NCBI GenBank assembly: GCA_963734435.1
Contig: CAVTHA010000015.1
Span: forward strand, 455,004-519,003
Direction: 5' to 3'
DNA: 64,000 nucleotides
From: Bog-756 sp963734435
Lineage (GTDB): Bacteria; Actinomycetota; Acidimicrobiia; Acidimicrobiales; RAAP-2
Shown piece by piece: positions 45,903 through 56,325 of the stretch; within the stretch, counting starts at the first letter, position 1, and the number at the start of each line of letters is the position of its first letter. The notes beneath the pieces are model-generated. The model did not search any database. It had not been told where the DNA came from and saw only the letters and a list, made by a program, of their open reading frames with translations. The position numbers were made by a program, and so were the translations under genes.

Positions 45903-48469
45903 GTGCGCGTACCGCTGTCGTGGCTGCGAGACTTCGCCCCCTTCGACCAGGACCCGGCCGAGCTGGCCGCGGCGCTCGACGACCTCGGGCTGGTGGTTGA
46001 GGAAGTGGTCGTGGTGGGGGAGGGCCTGGCCAACGTGGTGGTGGCACGCGTGACCGACATCGACGCCATCGAGGGAGCCGACCGGATACGGCGAGTGGTG
46101 GTCGAAGACGGATCCGACCAGGTGGAGGTGGTTTGTGGGGCGTGGAACTTCGAGGTGGGCGACCTGGTGGCCCTGGCCCCGGTCGGGGCGGTGCTCCCCG
46201 GCGGGTTCGAGATCGGCCGGCGCAAGATGAAAGGTGTCGTCTCGAACGGGATGCTGTGCTCCGGCCAGGAGCTGAACCTTACCGACGATGCCGAAGGGAT
46301 TCTGGTGCTCAACGACGTAGCGGGGGCTCGGCCGGGGCAGCCACTGGTCGACGCCCTCGGTATCGACACCGATGTCGTGTTCGACATCGCCGTCGAGGCC
46401 AACCGTCCCGATGCCGGCAGCATGGCCGGCGTGGCTCGGGATCTCGCCGCCAAGTTGCATCTCCCCTTTGCCCTCCCCGGAGTGGCGGCTCTGTCCGCGG
46501 CCAGTGGCGCGGTGACCGCCGCGCTCCAGCCGTCCGGCCCCGAGGTCGAGACGTTGGCATCGGTTCGGGTGGACGACCGCGACCTGTGCCCTCGCTTCAC
46601 GGCCCGGGTGGTCACCGGCATCGACGTCACGTCGTCGCCACCGTGGGTTTCCCGCCGGCTGGCCCTGGCCGGCATGCGGCCGATCAACAATGTGGTCGAC
46701 GCCTCCAACTACGTGATGCTCGAGATCGGGCAGCCGACCCATCCCTACGACCTCGACCGGCTTGCTGGGCACGGGCTGATCATCCGGCGAGCCATCCCGG
46801 CCGAGACGTTGACCACCCTCGGCGGAGTGGTGCGGACACTCGGCGTCCCCGGGCCCGGCCTCGGCGACGATGGTCGGGACTGCCTCATCTGCGATGCCCA
46901 CGACTCACCGGTGGCGATCGCCGGAATCGTGGGTGGCGCATCCTCGGAGATCGGTCCCGCGACCACCCGGGTGCTGCTCGAGGCGGCCTACTTCGATCCG
47001 ATGGCGGTGGCCCGGACCTCGAAGCGGCTGGGACTGCGGACCGAGGCCTCCGCCCGGTTCGAGCGGGGATGCGATCCTGCCGCCATCGACACCGCCGGCG
47101 ATCGCTTCTGCGAATTGCTGGCCCTCACGGCCGGAGAGGCGATGCGGGTGGCCCCCGGGGTGCTCGATGTGAGGGGAGAAGTGCCCGTCCCGTTGGAATT
47201 GCCGGTACGCCCGGCGAGGATCGGTGAGCTTCTCGGCGCGGAATTCACCGGAGACGAGGTCGCCCAGCTCCTCGAGCCGCTGGGCATCGACACCGAGCCG
47301 GTGGCGGGGGAGAGGCGTCGGGAGAGGACGCAATTCTCCGGGTGACCGTCCCGACCTACCGCCCTGACATCCGGCCGGCTCCGATGGGCGAGGCCGACAT
47401 CGCCGAAGAGGTGGCCCGCATCTTCGGCTACTCGCGCATCACCCGGCGCACGCCGTCCTGGCCCCAGCCCGGCCGGCTGACCCAGTACCAGCGTGACCGC
47501 CGGCGGGTGAAGGACATCATGTGTGGCGTGGGCAGCACCGAGGCGTGGACCTCCACCTTCGTCACCGAGCGCGACCAGATCGAGTCGGGGTTCGAGCCGC
47601 CGTTCGTGGAGGTGACCAATCCCCTGGTGGAGCCGGAGCGGTTCCTGCGTTCGTCGATGGCACCCGGCCTGGTCCGTGCCGTCGTCCACAACAGCGAGCG
47701 ACGGCACCCCAGCCTGCGTCTCTTCGAGGTCGGGACGGTCTTCTACTATCCGGAGGACCCCGACCTCGAGCCGGAGGACGGACCGCCGGCCGACACCTCC
47801 GAGCGGGTGAGCGCCATCTTCGCCGGCGAGGGGGACGACGCCTGGACCGCGGTATGGGCGTGGCGAACCATCGCCGCCGAGCTCCGGATCGCCGACTGGG
47901 TCATGGGCGACCGCGTCCATCTCGGTCCCGCGGCGTGGGTGCTCCACCAGTACCGCTCCGCCGCCCTGGCCAGCATCGTGACCGGGCCCCCAGATGAGGC
48001 GGGTTTGGAGGAGTTCCCGACCGAGCTCGGAGTGGTCGGCGAGCTCGACCCCCGACTGGTGGGTCAGCTCGGTCTGGTCAACCCGGACGGGCGGCCCCGG
48101 CGGGTCGGCTGGCTCGACCTCGACCTCGGCGCGCTGCTCGACCCCGAGCGGGTGCCGCGCCGGAGCGAGGAAGCCCAGCCGGTCAGCAAGTTCCCGTCGT
48201 CCGACATCGACCTGGCCTTCGTCGTCAAGGATGCGATCCCCGCCGGGTCGGTCGAGCGGACGCTGCGAAAGGCCGGCGGCGACCTGCTGGAGTCGATCGA
48301 GCTCTTCGATGTGTACCGGGGCCCTTCGGTCGCCGACCGGGCGCGGAGCCTGGCCTTCCGCCTCCGGTTCTGCGCGCTGGACCGGACGCTCACCGACCTG
48401 GAGGTCGGGGAACTCCGGGCCCGAAGCATCGCCGCAGTCGAGCGGGCCCACCGTGCCGAGCTGCGCTGA
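45903..48469 (+). CDS. pheT: Phenylalanyl-tRNA synthetase beta subunit, frameshifted
   Basis: Corrected length about 854 residues. N-terminal RVPLSWLRDFAPF and the tRNA-binding (EMAP-like) domain VVVARVTDIDAIEGADRI, then B3/B4 editing domain (RRLALAGMRPINNVVDASNY, QPTHPYDLDRL) and B5; past the break, VTVPTYRPDI, the catalytic-like core and the C-terminal anticodon-binding FDX domain (SKFPSSDIDLAFVVKD). The break is at about 47322-47325, where a GA dinucleotide seems duplicated (GGAGAGGA); removing it joins RREDAILRVTVPTY. GTG 45903 has GAGGAGAG upstream. Confidence 0.93.
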
Positions 48470-48479
48470 ACCACCGCCG

Positions 48480-48872
48480 TCACCAGCACGGGTCGGTGTC
48501 CGGGGCCATCTCGAGCAACTCGAGCAGATCGAGGGAGCGCGGGCCGAGCCGGGGAGTGAGGAGCCGGCGGTCCTCCACGGTGAAGTGGTCGAAGAAGGCG
48601 AAACCCACCAGCTCCTTGCCAGGCTCATCGTCGTCCCGGTCACCGATGAGCGCCTCGACCAGTCGGAGGGCCCGCTGCATAGCCGAACCGGCGGTGCCGA
48701 TGATTGCCAGCCGACCGGCCACGAACTCGGCCAGTTCCGTGAGGATCAACGGCTCTCCGGGGTCGTCGTCGCAAGCCGCCGCCAGCTCCAGGTACCGCGG
48801 GACGAATTCGGGCAGGTCACGATGGATCTCGATGAACAGGAACCCGAGGTGGTCGTCGTCCTCGGAGGGCAT
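48480..48872 (-). CDS. Hypothetical acidic helical protein
   Basis: 130 residues from ATG 48872 (MPSEDDDHLGFLFIEIHRDL). Strongly acidic and mostly helical (PRYLELAAACDDDPGEPLIL, LAEFVAGRLAIIGTAGSAMQ, LELLEMAPDTDP). No signal peptide or membrane segment. The longer upstream frame looks non-coding. No family was recognised with confidence. It is convergent with pheT (10 nt apart) and divergent from the arginine operon, with about 300 bp between. Confidence 0.6.
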   Translation of the reverse strand: MPSEDDDHLGFLFIEIHRDLPEFVPRYLELAAACDDDPGEPLILTELAEFVAGRLAIIGTAGSAMQRALRLVEALIGDRDDDEPGKELVGFAFFDHFTVEDRRLLTPRLGPRSLDLLELLEMAPDTDPCW

Positions 48873-49100
48873 GGGCTGAAGCCCGGGACCGGATGGGGCA
48901 GGGTGGTCAGGCCGGGACACGGACGCTCCAAGGTCGGAACGGATGCAGCCGATCGGGTTGCCACCCCTGGCGATCGGCGAGCCGGTGGGGCGAGGTAGCG
49001 CTGGAGCGCACGGTACCGACCGCCACAAGTCGAAGCAAGGGTCTGGGGTGGGGGCCGCGGGTGGGGCCGCGGGTGGGGCCTCGGCCGCAGGCCAGGGTCA
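48873..49100. other. Divergent intergenic region with G-rich 12-bp repeats
   Basis: No gene. A G-rich unit (GTGGGGCCGCGG) recurs three times at 49048-49084 with small changes; together with the neighbouring GGGG runs it has the four or more G-tracts needed for a G-quadruplex on the + strand. It lies just upstream of the argC promoter/operator. Confidence 0.6.
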
Positions 49101-49138
49101 TTGCATAAGCATGCGATATTGTGAATATACTTGCAAAG
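49101..49138 (+). promoter_or_regulatory. argC promoter overlapped by paired ARG boxes (ArgR operator)
   Basis: An AT-rich island in a ~70% GC background. Two adjacent boxes, TTGCATAAGCATGCGATA (49101-49118) and TGTGAATATACTTGCAAA (49120-49137), resemble the ARG-box half-palindromes (TNTGAATNNNNATTCANN in Gram-positives, TTGCAT-type in actinobacteria). TATACT at 49126-49131 is a good -10 and TTGCAT at 49101-49106 a fair -35 (19-bp spacing), so bound ArgR would block RNA polymerase. argR itself is in the operon. Confidence 0.7.
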
Positions 49139-49173
49139 AAGCGTAGTCGGCGTCCGGAGCCCGAGGAGTCTCG

Positions 49174-50230
49174 ATGAAGGTAGGAGTGGTCGGTGCCTCC
49201 GGGTACGCGGGCGTCGAGCTGCTTCGGCTTTGTGCCACCCATCCTGACCTCGAGGTGGTCGTGGCCACCGCCGGTGACCACCGGGGTGAGGGGGTGGCCC
49301 GGCACACCCCCTCGTTGGCCGGCGCCTACCCGAACCTGGCGTACTCGCCGACGGAACCGGCCGAACTGGAGGGGTTGGATGTGGTCTTCCTGGCCCTTCC
49401 TCACGGCCGTTCCCAGCATCTCGTCCCCGCCCTGCGGTCCCGGGTGGGGACCATCGTGGACCTGGCCGCCGACTTCCGCCTTCGCGACCCCGCTCTCTAC
49501 CCGGTGTGGTACGGCGAACCCCACAACGCGCCGCAGCTCCTCGACGAGTTCGTTTACGGCCTTCCCGAGCTCTATCGTGGAGAATTCGAGCCGCGCTCGG
49601 CTGGTCGCCGCGCCCGGATGTTATCCGACCGCCGCCGTGCTCGCCCTCCATCCCCTCGTCGAGGCGGGGTTGATCGACGTCACTGGTTCGGAGGCCGCCG
49701 TCGGGCCGCCCCTGGTGGTCGATGCCGCCAGCGGGGTGTCGGGCGCCGGCCGGGCCCCGAAGGACACGCTCCATTTCGGATCGGTGGACGAGGACTTCAC
49801 CGCCTACGGGTTGCTCGACCACCGCCACACGCCCGAGATGGAGCAGTGCCTCGGGGCGTCGGTCCTCTTCACCCCCCACTTAGCCCCCATGGTCCGGGGC
49901 ATTCTGGCCACCTGCTACGCGCGCCCTTCCCCGAGGCTTGGCGCAGACGGCCCGCTGACCACCGAGACGGCGCTGGCCGTCCTGCACCGTGCCTACGACG
50001 ACGAGCCCTTCGTGATGGTTACCGATGCTCCTCCCTCTACCAAGGCGACCACCGGCTCCAACTGCGCCCATGTGACCGCCAGGGTCGACCCGCGTACCGG
50101 ATGGGTGGTGGCGTTGGCGGCCATCGACAATCTGGTCAAGGGCGCGGCCGGGCAGGCCGTCCAGTGCGCCAACCTGGCTCTGGGGCTCGCCGAGACGACC
50201 GGCTTGCCTGTCGCCGGGCTCTATCCGTGA
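49174..50230 (+). CDS. argC: N-acetyl-gamma-glutamyl-phosphate reductase, frameshifted
   Basis: Third step of arginine synthesis: NADPH reduction of N-acetylglutamyl phosphate. Corrected length 351 residues. N-terminal MKVGVVGASGYAGVELLRL (dinucleotide fold) and LALPHGRSQHLVPAL; after the break the active site APGCYPTAAVLAL (catalytic Cys) and HRHTPEMEQCLG. The break is one extra base at about 49587-49592, between GEFEP and ARLVAAPGCYPT. ATG 49174 follows GAGGAG. First gene of the arg operon; the stop overlaps argJ (GTGA). Confidence 0.95.
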
Positions 50231-51396
50231 GCATCGTGACCCCGAGGGGATTCGTCGCCTCCGGTCTCGCCGCCGGTATCAAAGCGTCGGGCGCGCTCGA
50301 TCTGGCCTTGTTGGCCACCGACGACGGCTCGGCCGTACCCACGACGGCGACGTTCACCACCAACCTGGCGGCCGCGGCCCCGGTGCAGGTCAGCCGCGAC
50401 CATCTGCAGATTGCGGGGGGCCGGGCCGCGGCGGTGCTGGTGAGCAGCGGCAATGCCAACGCCGCCACCGGCACACGGGGGCGGGCCGATGCCGAGCGCA
50501 TGTGCGAGCAGGTGTCGGTCGGCCTCGGCGTCCGTTCCGAACACGTGCTCGTCTGCTCGACCGGCCTCATCGGCATTCCCCTGCCCATGCCGGTCATCGA
50601 GTCCTCCATCCCCGAACTGGTGTCGGCCCGAGCCACTTCGGAGGAGGCCGGCCGGGCGGCCGCCACCGGCATCCTGACCACCGACGCCGGCCCCAAGGAA
50701 GTGTTGGTCGAAGGGGCCGGGTTCTGTGTGGCCGGCATGGCCAAGGGAGCCGGCATGCTGGCGCCGGACATGGCCACCATGCTGGCGTTCCTCTCCACCG
50801 ATGCGGGCGTGGAGCCCGGCCCGTTGGCGGACCTCCTCCGAAGCGCGGTGCAGGACTCGTTCAACGCCATGACCGTGGACGGCGGCACGTCGACCAACGA
50901 CACGGTGGTGCTGATGGCCTCGGGCCGCGCCGGCCCTTCCGATCCGAACGTGGTGGCCCAGGCCGTCGGGGAGGCCTGCTCGGCACTGGTGGACCGGATG
51001 CTGGCCGATGCCGAGGGGGCCTCCCGGGTCATGCAGGTACGGGTGACGGGGGCACGATCGGACGGCGACGCCCACCGGGCGGCGCGCAAGGTGGCCGACT
51101 CGCTGCTGGTCAAGTGCTCCATCAACGGAGCAGATCCTTATTGGGGGCGGGTGGCAAGCGAGCTCGGGTCGGCTGGAGTCGACTTCGAGATGGATCGTCT
51201 TGCCATCTCGTACGGTGGTGTGACGGTGTGCCGCAACGGAGTCGCCTCCGATCACGACGCCGACGCCCTGGTTCGCCACCTGTCGGGCCGGTTGGTCGAC
51301 ATCCACTGCGAGCTCGGTCTGGCCGACGGCAACGGCGTGACACTGGGCGTCGACCTCGGCTACGGGTACATCGACGAGAACAGGACGACCTCGTGA
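50227..51396 (+). CDS. argJ: Glutamate N-acetyltransferase / amino-acid N-acetyltransferase ArgJ
   Basis: 389 residues. It recycles the acetyl group from N-acetylornithine to glutamate and may also acetylate glutamate from acetyl-CoA. The self-cleavage site is in PDMATMLAFLSTDAG (Thr of ATML becomes the nucleophile of the beta chain); other motifs are VLVSSGNANAATG, VCSTGLIGIPLPM and NAMTVDGGTSTNDTV. Intact. Presence of argJ implies the cyclic pathway, consistent with no argA or argE here. GTG overlaps the argC stop and the end overlaps argB by 4 nt. Confidence 0.96.
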   Translation: MSIVTPRGFVASGLAAGIKASGALDLALLATDDGSAVPTTATFTTNLAAAAPVQVSRDHLQIAGGRAAAVLVSSGNANAATGTRGRADAERMCEQVSVGLGVRSEHVLVCSTGLIGIPLPMPVIESSIPELVSARATSEEAGRAAATGILTTDAGPKEVLVEGAGFCVAGMAKGAGMLAPDMATMLAFLSTDAGVEPGPLADLLRSAVQDSFNAMTVDGGTSTNDTVVLMASGRAGPSDPNVVAQAVGEACSALVDRMLADAEGASRVMQVRVTGARSDGDAHRAARKVADSLLVKCSINGADPYWGRVASELGSAGVDFEMDRLAISYGGVTVCRNGVASDHDADALVRHLSGRLVDIHCELGLADGNGVTLGVDLGYGYIDENRTTS

Positions 51397-52309
51397 CCGC
51401 GCCATCCCACGACGCCGGCTCGCCGGCACTCGCTCCGGGTGACAAGGCGGTGGTGCTGGTGGAGTCCCTTCCGTACATCCGCCGCTTCTGGGGCAAAGTG
51501 GTGGTGGTCAAGTATGGGGGCAACGTGTTGAGCCCGGGCCCCGGCGCGGTGGCCGTCGACGAGTCCGCCGCCCTGGCCTCCTTCGCCGAAGATATCGTTC
51601 TGATGCGGTCGGTGGGGATGCTGCCAGTGGTCGTCCACGGCGGCGGCCCCCAGATCGGCGAGCTCCTGGCTCGGGTGGGCAAGGACACGGAGTTTCGCGA
51701 CGGCCTGCGCGTCACGGACGCCGACACCATCGACCTCGTCCGCATGGTGTTGGTCGGCAAGGTCAACCGGGACATCGTGAGCTCGATCAACGTCCATGGT
51801 GCGCTGGCCGTGGGGCTGTCGGGCGAGGACGCCAACCTGATCATGGCCGTCGCTCGGTCGGAGGTGCTCGGGTATGTCGGCGACGTCGTCCGCGTCGACC
51901 CGGTCATCGTGCACCAACTGCTGGCTCAGGGGCTCATCCCGGTGGTGGCCACCATCGGTACGGATCAATCGGGACAGGCGTTCAACATCAACGCCGACAC
52001 CGCCGCCGGCGCGCTGGCCGCCGCGCTCCAGGCCGAGAAGCTCGTCTTCCTCACCGACGTGTCGGGACTACGGGCAGACCCGGGTGATCCCTCGACGCTC
52101 ATTCACCGAGCCACGGCCGACGACCTCGATCGCCTCCTCCGGTCGGGGGCGGCCACGGGCGGGATGATCCCGAAGGTCGAAGCATGCGCGCGGCGGTACG
52201 CTCCGGGGTCGGGCACGCCCACATCCTCGACGGCCGAGAGCCTCACGCCCTGCTGCTCGAGGTGTTCACCGACGAAGGTGTCGGCACCATGATCGGGCTC
52301 TCGGCGTGA
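51393..52309 (+). CDS. argB: Acetylglutamate kinase, frameshifted near the 3' end
   Basis: Phosphorylates N-acetylglutamate, the usual feedback target of arginine. About 304 residues corrected. Motifs: VVVVKYGGNVL, VVVHGGGPQIGELL, GLSGEDANLIMAV and NINADTAAGALAAALQAEKL; then, at GGMIPKVEACA, the frame shifts at 52186-52191 where a CG dinucleotide seems duplicated, continuing AVRSGVGHAHILDGREPHAL and EVFTDEGVGTMI. The N-terminal extension of about 20 residues is of the arginine-sensitive type. Stop overlaps the argD GTG. Confidence 0.94.
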
Positions 52310-53535
52310 CCGGTCCCGCCGTGGCTGTGGATGCCCTGGGCGGCATCGACCGGTCGGCTCTCATGCCAACCTACGCCGAGCCCACCGTGACGTTCGTGCG
52401 GGGGGAAGGCAGCTTGCTCTACGACACCACCGGCCGGCGGTACCTCGACTTTCTCTCCGGCTTGGCGGTGACCTCGCTCGGTCATGCCCACCCGGCGGTC
52501 GCTGCGGCCGTCGCCGAACAGGCGCGAACGCTGTGCCATGTGTCCAACCTGTTCGGCAACCTGGTCGGCCCGGACGTGGCGGCCACGCTCGACCGGTTGG
52601 TGGGAGGTGGCGTCGAGCGAGCCGGCGGCCAGGTGTTCTTCACCAATTCGGGGGCCGAGGCCAACGAGTGTGCCATCAAGCTGGCCCGTCGATGGGCGGG
52701 AACGGGACGCTTCGCCGTGGTCAGCACGTGGGACGCCTTCCACGGCCGCACCCTCGGCGCCCTGGCGGCGACGGGCCAGGTCGACAAGCAGGAGGCCTTC
52801 CTGCCGATGCCCGACGGCTTCGACCATGTGCCCTTCGACGACCTCCCGGCGATGGAAGCGGCGTGCGACCCCGTCCGGGTGGCCGCGGTCCTGGTGGAGC
52901 CGGTCCTCGGCGAGTCGGGAGTGGTGGTGCCGTCGTCGGACTATCTGGTCGGGCTGCGCCAGCTCTGCTCTGACCGAGACATCCTGCTCATCGTGGACGA
53001 GGTCCAGACCGGGCTGGCCCGGACCGGGCGTTGGTTCGGTTTCCACCACCTCGGCGTGGAGCCGGACATCGTCACCATGGCCAAGGCACTCGGCAACGGC
53101 ATGCCGGTCGGGGCGTGCTGGGCCCGGGCCGAGGTGGCCGCCGCTTTCGAGCCCGGTGACCACGGCAGCACGTTCGGGGGGCAGCCGCTGGCCATGGCTG
53201 CGGTGCGGGCGACGCTGGCGGTGATGGAGGCCGAGGACGCACCTGGACGTGCCCGGGACATGGGCGCCCGGCTCATCCGGGCTCTCGGCGCGCTCCCCGG
53301 GGTGGCCGACGTCCGGGGGGAGGGCCTGCTGGTCGGGGCCGTGCTCACCGACCCCGTCGCCAGCCGGGTCTGCCGTCAGGCTCTGGACGCCGGTCTGGTC
53401 ATCAATGCCCCGCGACCGGACGTCCTGCGCTTCGCACCGTCGCTGCTGGTCTCGCCGGTCGAAGTCGACGAGGCGGTGGCCATGCTCGAACCGATCCTGG
53501 CCAACGCCACGGGCAGGGAAGGGAGCAGCCGATGA
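52306..53535 (+). CDS. argD: Acetylornithine aminotransferase
   Basis: 409-residue PLP enzyme (class III) making N-acetylornithine. Signatures: LDFLSGLAVTSLGHAHPAV, FFTNSGAEANECAIKLAR (phosphate of PLP), LLIVDEVQTGLARTGRWFGF, the PLP lysine in TMAKALGNGMPVGA, and HGSTFGGQPLAMAAV. Intact. The start is GTG 52306, overlapping the argB stop; the end overlaps argF by 4 nt. Confidence 0.96.
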   Translation: MTGPAVAVDALGGIDRSALMPTYAEPTVTFVRGEGSLLYDTTGRRYLDFLSGLAVTSLGHAHPAVAAAVAEQARTLCHVSNLFGNLVGPDVAATLDRLVGGGVERAGGQVFFTNSGAEANECAIKLARRWAGTGRFAVVSTWDAFHGRTLGALAATGQVDKQEAFLPMPDGFDHVPFDDLPAMEAACDPVRVAAVLVEPVLGESGVVVPSSDYLVGLRQLCSDRDILLIVDEVQTGLARTGRWFGFHHLGVEPDIVTMAKALGNGMPVGACWARAEVAAAFEPGDHGSTFGGQPLAMAAVRATLAVMEAEDAPGRARDMGARLIRALGALPGVADVRGEGLLVGAVLTDPVASRVCRQALDAGLVINAPRPDVLRFAPSLLVSPVEVDEAVAMLEPILANATGREGSSR

Positions 53536-54539
53536 CCCGACGGCCGGACGGTCAGGGCCCTGTCCCGACGAGGCACGTGCTCGATGTCGACGACCTCGGG
53601 GTGGAGGGGCTGGCGGCGGTGCTGAGCCTGGCCGAGGCCGACCCGTCCGGATTGTCTCGGCTGCTCGAGGGTCACGGCGTGGCCCTCCTGTTCGAGAAGG
53701 CGTCCAACCGCACCCGCAACAGCTCGGAGATGGCGGTGGTGGCCCTGGGCGGCCATCCCGTGTACATCCAGGGCCACGAGGTAGGACTCGACGTCCGGGA
53801 GCCGGCGGCAGACGTGGCCCGGACCCTGGCCTGCTACCACTCGATCATCGGCGCCCGGGTGATGGACCATCGGTCGCTGGTCGGCATGCGGGACGCCCTC
53901 GACCGGGCCGGCGTGGGCGTCCCGGTCGTCAACCTGCTGTCCGACCTCGCCCACCCGTGCCAGGCCCTGGCCGACCTCCTCACGCTGCGCCAGGTGTTCG
54001 GGGCCGGGGCGCTCCCTCAGCTCACGGTGGCCTACGTGGGCGACGCCAACAACGTCTGGCGATCACTGGCTCTCGCCGCGTCCATGGTGGGGACCGCCAC
54101 CCGGGTGGCCTCCCCCGAGGGGTACGGACCCTCGGGGGACGACATCGCGCGGATCGAGTCCTTCGGCGGCCGGATACTGGTGACCACCGATCCGCAGGAG
54201 GCGGCTGCGGGTGTCGACGCCGTTTACACCGACGTCTGGACGTCGATGGGACAGGAAGCCGAAGCCGAGGCTCGGCTCACCGACTTTGCCGGCCATTCGG
54301 TGGACGAGACGCTGCTCGCCGGGGCGGCTCCGCATGCGGTGGTCCTCCACTGCCTACCGGCCCATCGGGGTCAGGAGATCAGCGCCGGGGTCGTCGACGG
54401 TCCCCAGAGCGTCGTCTGGCAGCAGGCGGCCAACCGCATGCACGCCATGCGGGGCCTGTTCGCATGGGTGCGCGCCGCCACAGCTGATAGCGACCGCGCA
54501 CCGGGTCCCGCGCCCGCCGGACGAGGAGATCGGCTGTGA
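53532..54539 (+). CDS. argF: Ornithine carbamoyltransferase, variant substrate loop
   Basis: Makes citrulline from ornithine and carbamoyl phosphate. 335 residues. HPCQALADLLTL, DVWTSMGQE and HCLPAHRGQEI are canonical OTCase motifs. The carbamoyl-phosphate loop reads FEKASNRTRNSSE in place of the usual FEKPSTRTRVSFE, and the arginine usually found after the YDGI segment is replaced by ACYHSIIGARVMDH; RTR itself is kept. The variation seems lineage-related rather than damage because the rest is intact. ATG start overlaps argD; the end overlaps argR (GTGA). Confidence 0.92.
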   Translation: MTRRPDGQGPVPTRHVLDVDDLGVEGLAAVLSLAEADPSGLSRLLEGHGVALLFEKASNRTRNSSEMAVVALGGHPVYIQGHEVGLDVREPAADVARTLACYHSIIGARVMDHRSLVGMRDALDRAGVGVPVVNLLSDLAHPCQALADLLTLRQVFGAGALPQLTVAYVGDANNVWRSLALAASMVGTATRVASPEGYGPSGDDIARIESFGGRILVTTDPQEAAAGVDAVYTDVWTSMGQEAEAEARLTDFAGHSVDETLLAGAAPHAVVLHCLPAHRGQEISAGVVDGPQSVVWQQAANRMHAMRGLFAWVRAATADSDRAPGPAPAGRGDRL

Positions 54540-55093
54540 CCAAGCACCAGCGGCAGCACCGCATCACGAAACTGCTCGAGACCAGAGCGGTGGGGAGCCA
54601 GGCGCACCTCGTCGAACTACTGGCCGGGGAAGGGATCGAGGCCACCCAGACGACCGTCTCGCGCGATCTCGAGGAGCTCGGCGCCCTCAAGGTGCGGCTC
54701 CCCGGGGGTGAGACCGCCTACGCGTTGCCGGAGCTCCCCTCGCGACAGATCGCCCCCGAGGACCATCTGCGCCGGGTGCTCGGGGAGTGGGTGGTCGAGG
54801 CCCGGTGCTCGGCGAACCTGGTGGTGCTGCGCACGCCGCCCGGGTCGGCCCATGTCGTCGGATCGGCGCTCGATCGCAGCGGCTTCCCCGGCGTGATCGG
54901 TACGGTGGCGGGAGATGACACGGTGCTCGTGGTGACCTCGGAACCCTCCGGGGGAGCCACTGTCGCCGGCCGCCTGGCCGAGGTGGCCGGACTCGGTACC
55001 CCGTCTCCCGACCGCCCCGCGCCCGTGTGGCGGCGGTGCGGCCACTCAGCACTCGGCGCGCCGCACATCGAAACCGATCCGAGCAAGAGGTAG
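54536..55093 (+). CDS. argR: Arginine repressor ArgR
   Basis: 185 residues. The N-terminal winged helix has RQHRITKLLETRAVGSQAHL and the recognition motif ATQTTVSRDLEELGALKV. The C-terminal arginine-binding hexamerisation domain includes VLRTPPGSAHVVGSALD and GTVAGDDTVLVVTSEPSGGA (GDDT contacts). With arginine bound it should repress from the ARG boxes at 49101-49138. A 35-residue Pro/Arg-rich C-terminal extension is unusual. GTG start overlaps argF; argG begins 3 nt after the stop. Confidence 0.94.
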   Translation: MTKHQRQHRITKLLETRAVGSQAHLVELLAGEGIEATQTTVSRDLEELGALKVRLPGGETAYALPELPSRQIAPEDHLRRVLGEWVVEARCSANLVVLRTPPGSAHVVGSALDRSGFPGVIGTVAGDDTVLVVTSEPSGGATVAGRLAEVAGLGTPSPDRPAPVWRRCGHSALGAPHIETDPSKR

Positions 55094-55096
55094 ATC

Positions 55097-56325
55097 ATGA
55101 GACAACGAGTCGTGCTGGCTTACAGCGGCGGGTTGGACACCTCGGTCGCGGTCCGGTGGCTGATCGAGAACAGCGACGCCGAAGTCGTGGCGGTCGCCGT
55201 CGACGTCGGGCAGTCTGCCGATTCAGGGGGCGAGGATTGGGAGGCGATCCGCAGCCGGGCGCGGGCCGCCGGCGCAGTCGAGGCGGTGGTCGTCGACGCT
55301 CGTTCCGAGATGGCCGAAGACTTCTGCCTTCCCGCCCTGATGGCCAACGCCAAGTACGAGGGGAAGTACCCGCTGGTCTCGGCACTGTCCCGCCCCGTGA
55401 TCGTCAAGCACCTGGTGGCAGAGGCGCGCCGGCACGGTGCGGGTGCGGTGGCGCATGGTTGTACCGGCAAGGGCAACGATCAGGTCCGGTTCGAGGTAGG
55501 GACACGGGCACTGGCTCCGGACCTCGAGGTACTCGCCCCGGCCCGCCAGTGGGGCCTGTCGCGGGAAGACTGCATCGAGTACGCGGCCAAGTGGGACATC
55601 CCGCTCTCGGTGACCAAGGAGAAGGTCTATTCGATCGACGAGAACCTCTGGGGCCGGGCCATCGAATGCGGTGTGATCGAGGATCCCTGGAGCCGTCCTC
55701 CGGAGGAGGTGTACACCATGACCCGGCCGACGGCATCGGACCCGACCGAGCTGGTCATCGGCTTCGAGTCGGGGAAGCCGGTGTCGCTGGACGGGCGTGA
55801 GCTGGCCCCGTTGGCGCTCATCGCCGAGATGAACCGGATCGTCGGGTCGTACGGCTTCGGCCGTCTCGATATGGTGGAGAACCGTCGGGTGGGCATCAAG
55901 AGCCGCGAGGCTTACGAATGCCCCGCCGCCCTGGCCCTGCTGCTCGCCCACGCGGACATGGAGGACCTCACGCTCGAGCGCGACCTCCACCACGAGAAGA
56001 TCCGCCTCGAGCCGCGCTGGTCCGAGCTCGTCTATGACGGCTTGTGGTTCTCGCCACTCAAGCAGGCGCTCGACGCCTTCATCGTCGAGTCACAACGCCA
56101 CGTGACCGGCGACGTCCGGTTGCGGCTGGACAGCGGCCGCTGCTGGGTCGTGGGCCGGCGAAGTCCGTTCGCCCTCTACGACCACGGATTGGCCACCTAT
56201 GACTCGACCGACACGTTCCGTCATCAGGACGCGGAAGGGTTCGTCCGGCTGTGGGGACTAGGCGTAGCCACCTGGTCGTCGATCCAAGAACGCCGCGGCG
56301 GCGGACCGGCCGGCGAAACGCGGCC

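Noticed and set aside
49174..51396. Apparent ArgC-ArgJ fusion of 740 residues
   Set aside because: Caused by the extra base near 49590; the middle third of the frame has no ArgC similarity, whereas the adjacent frame does.
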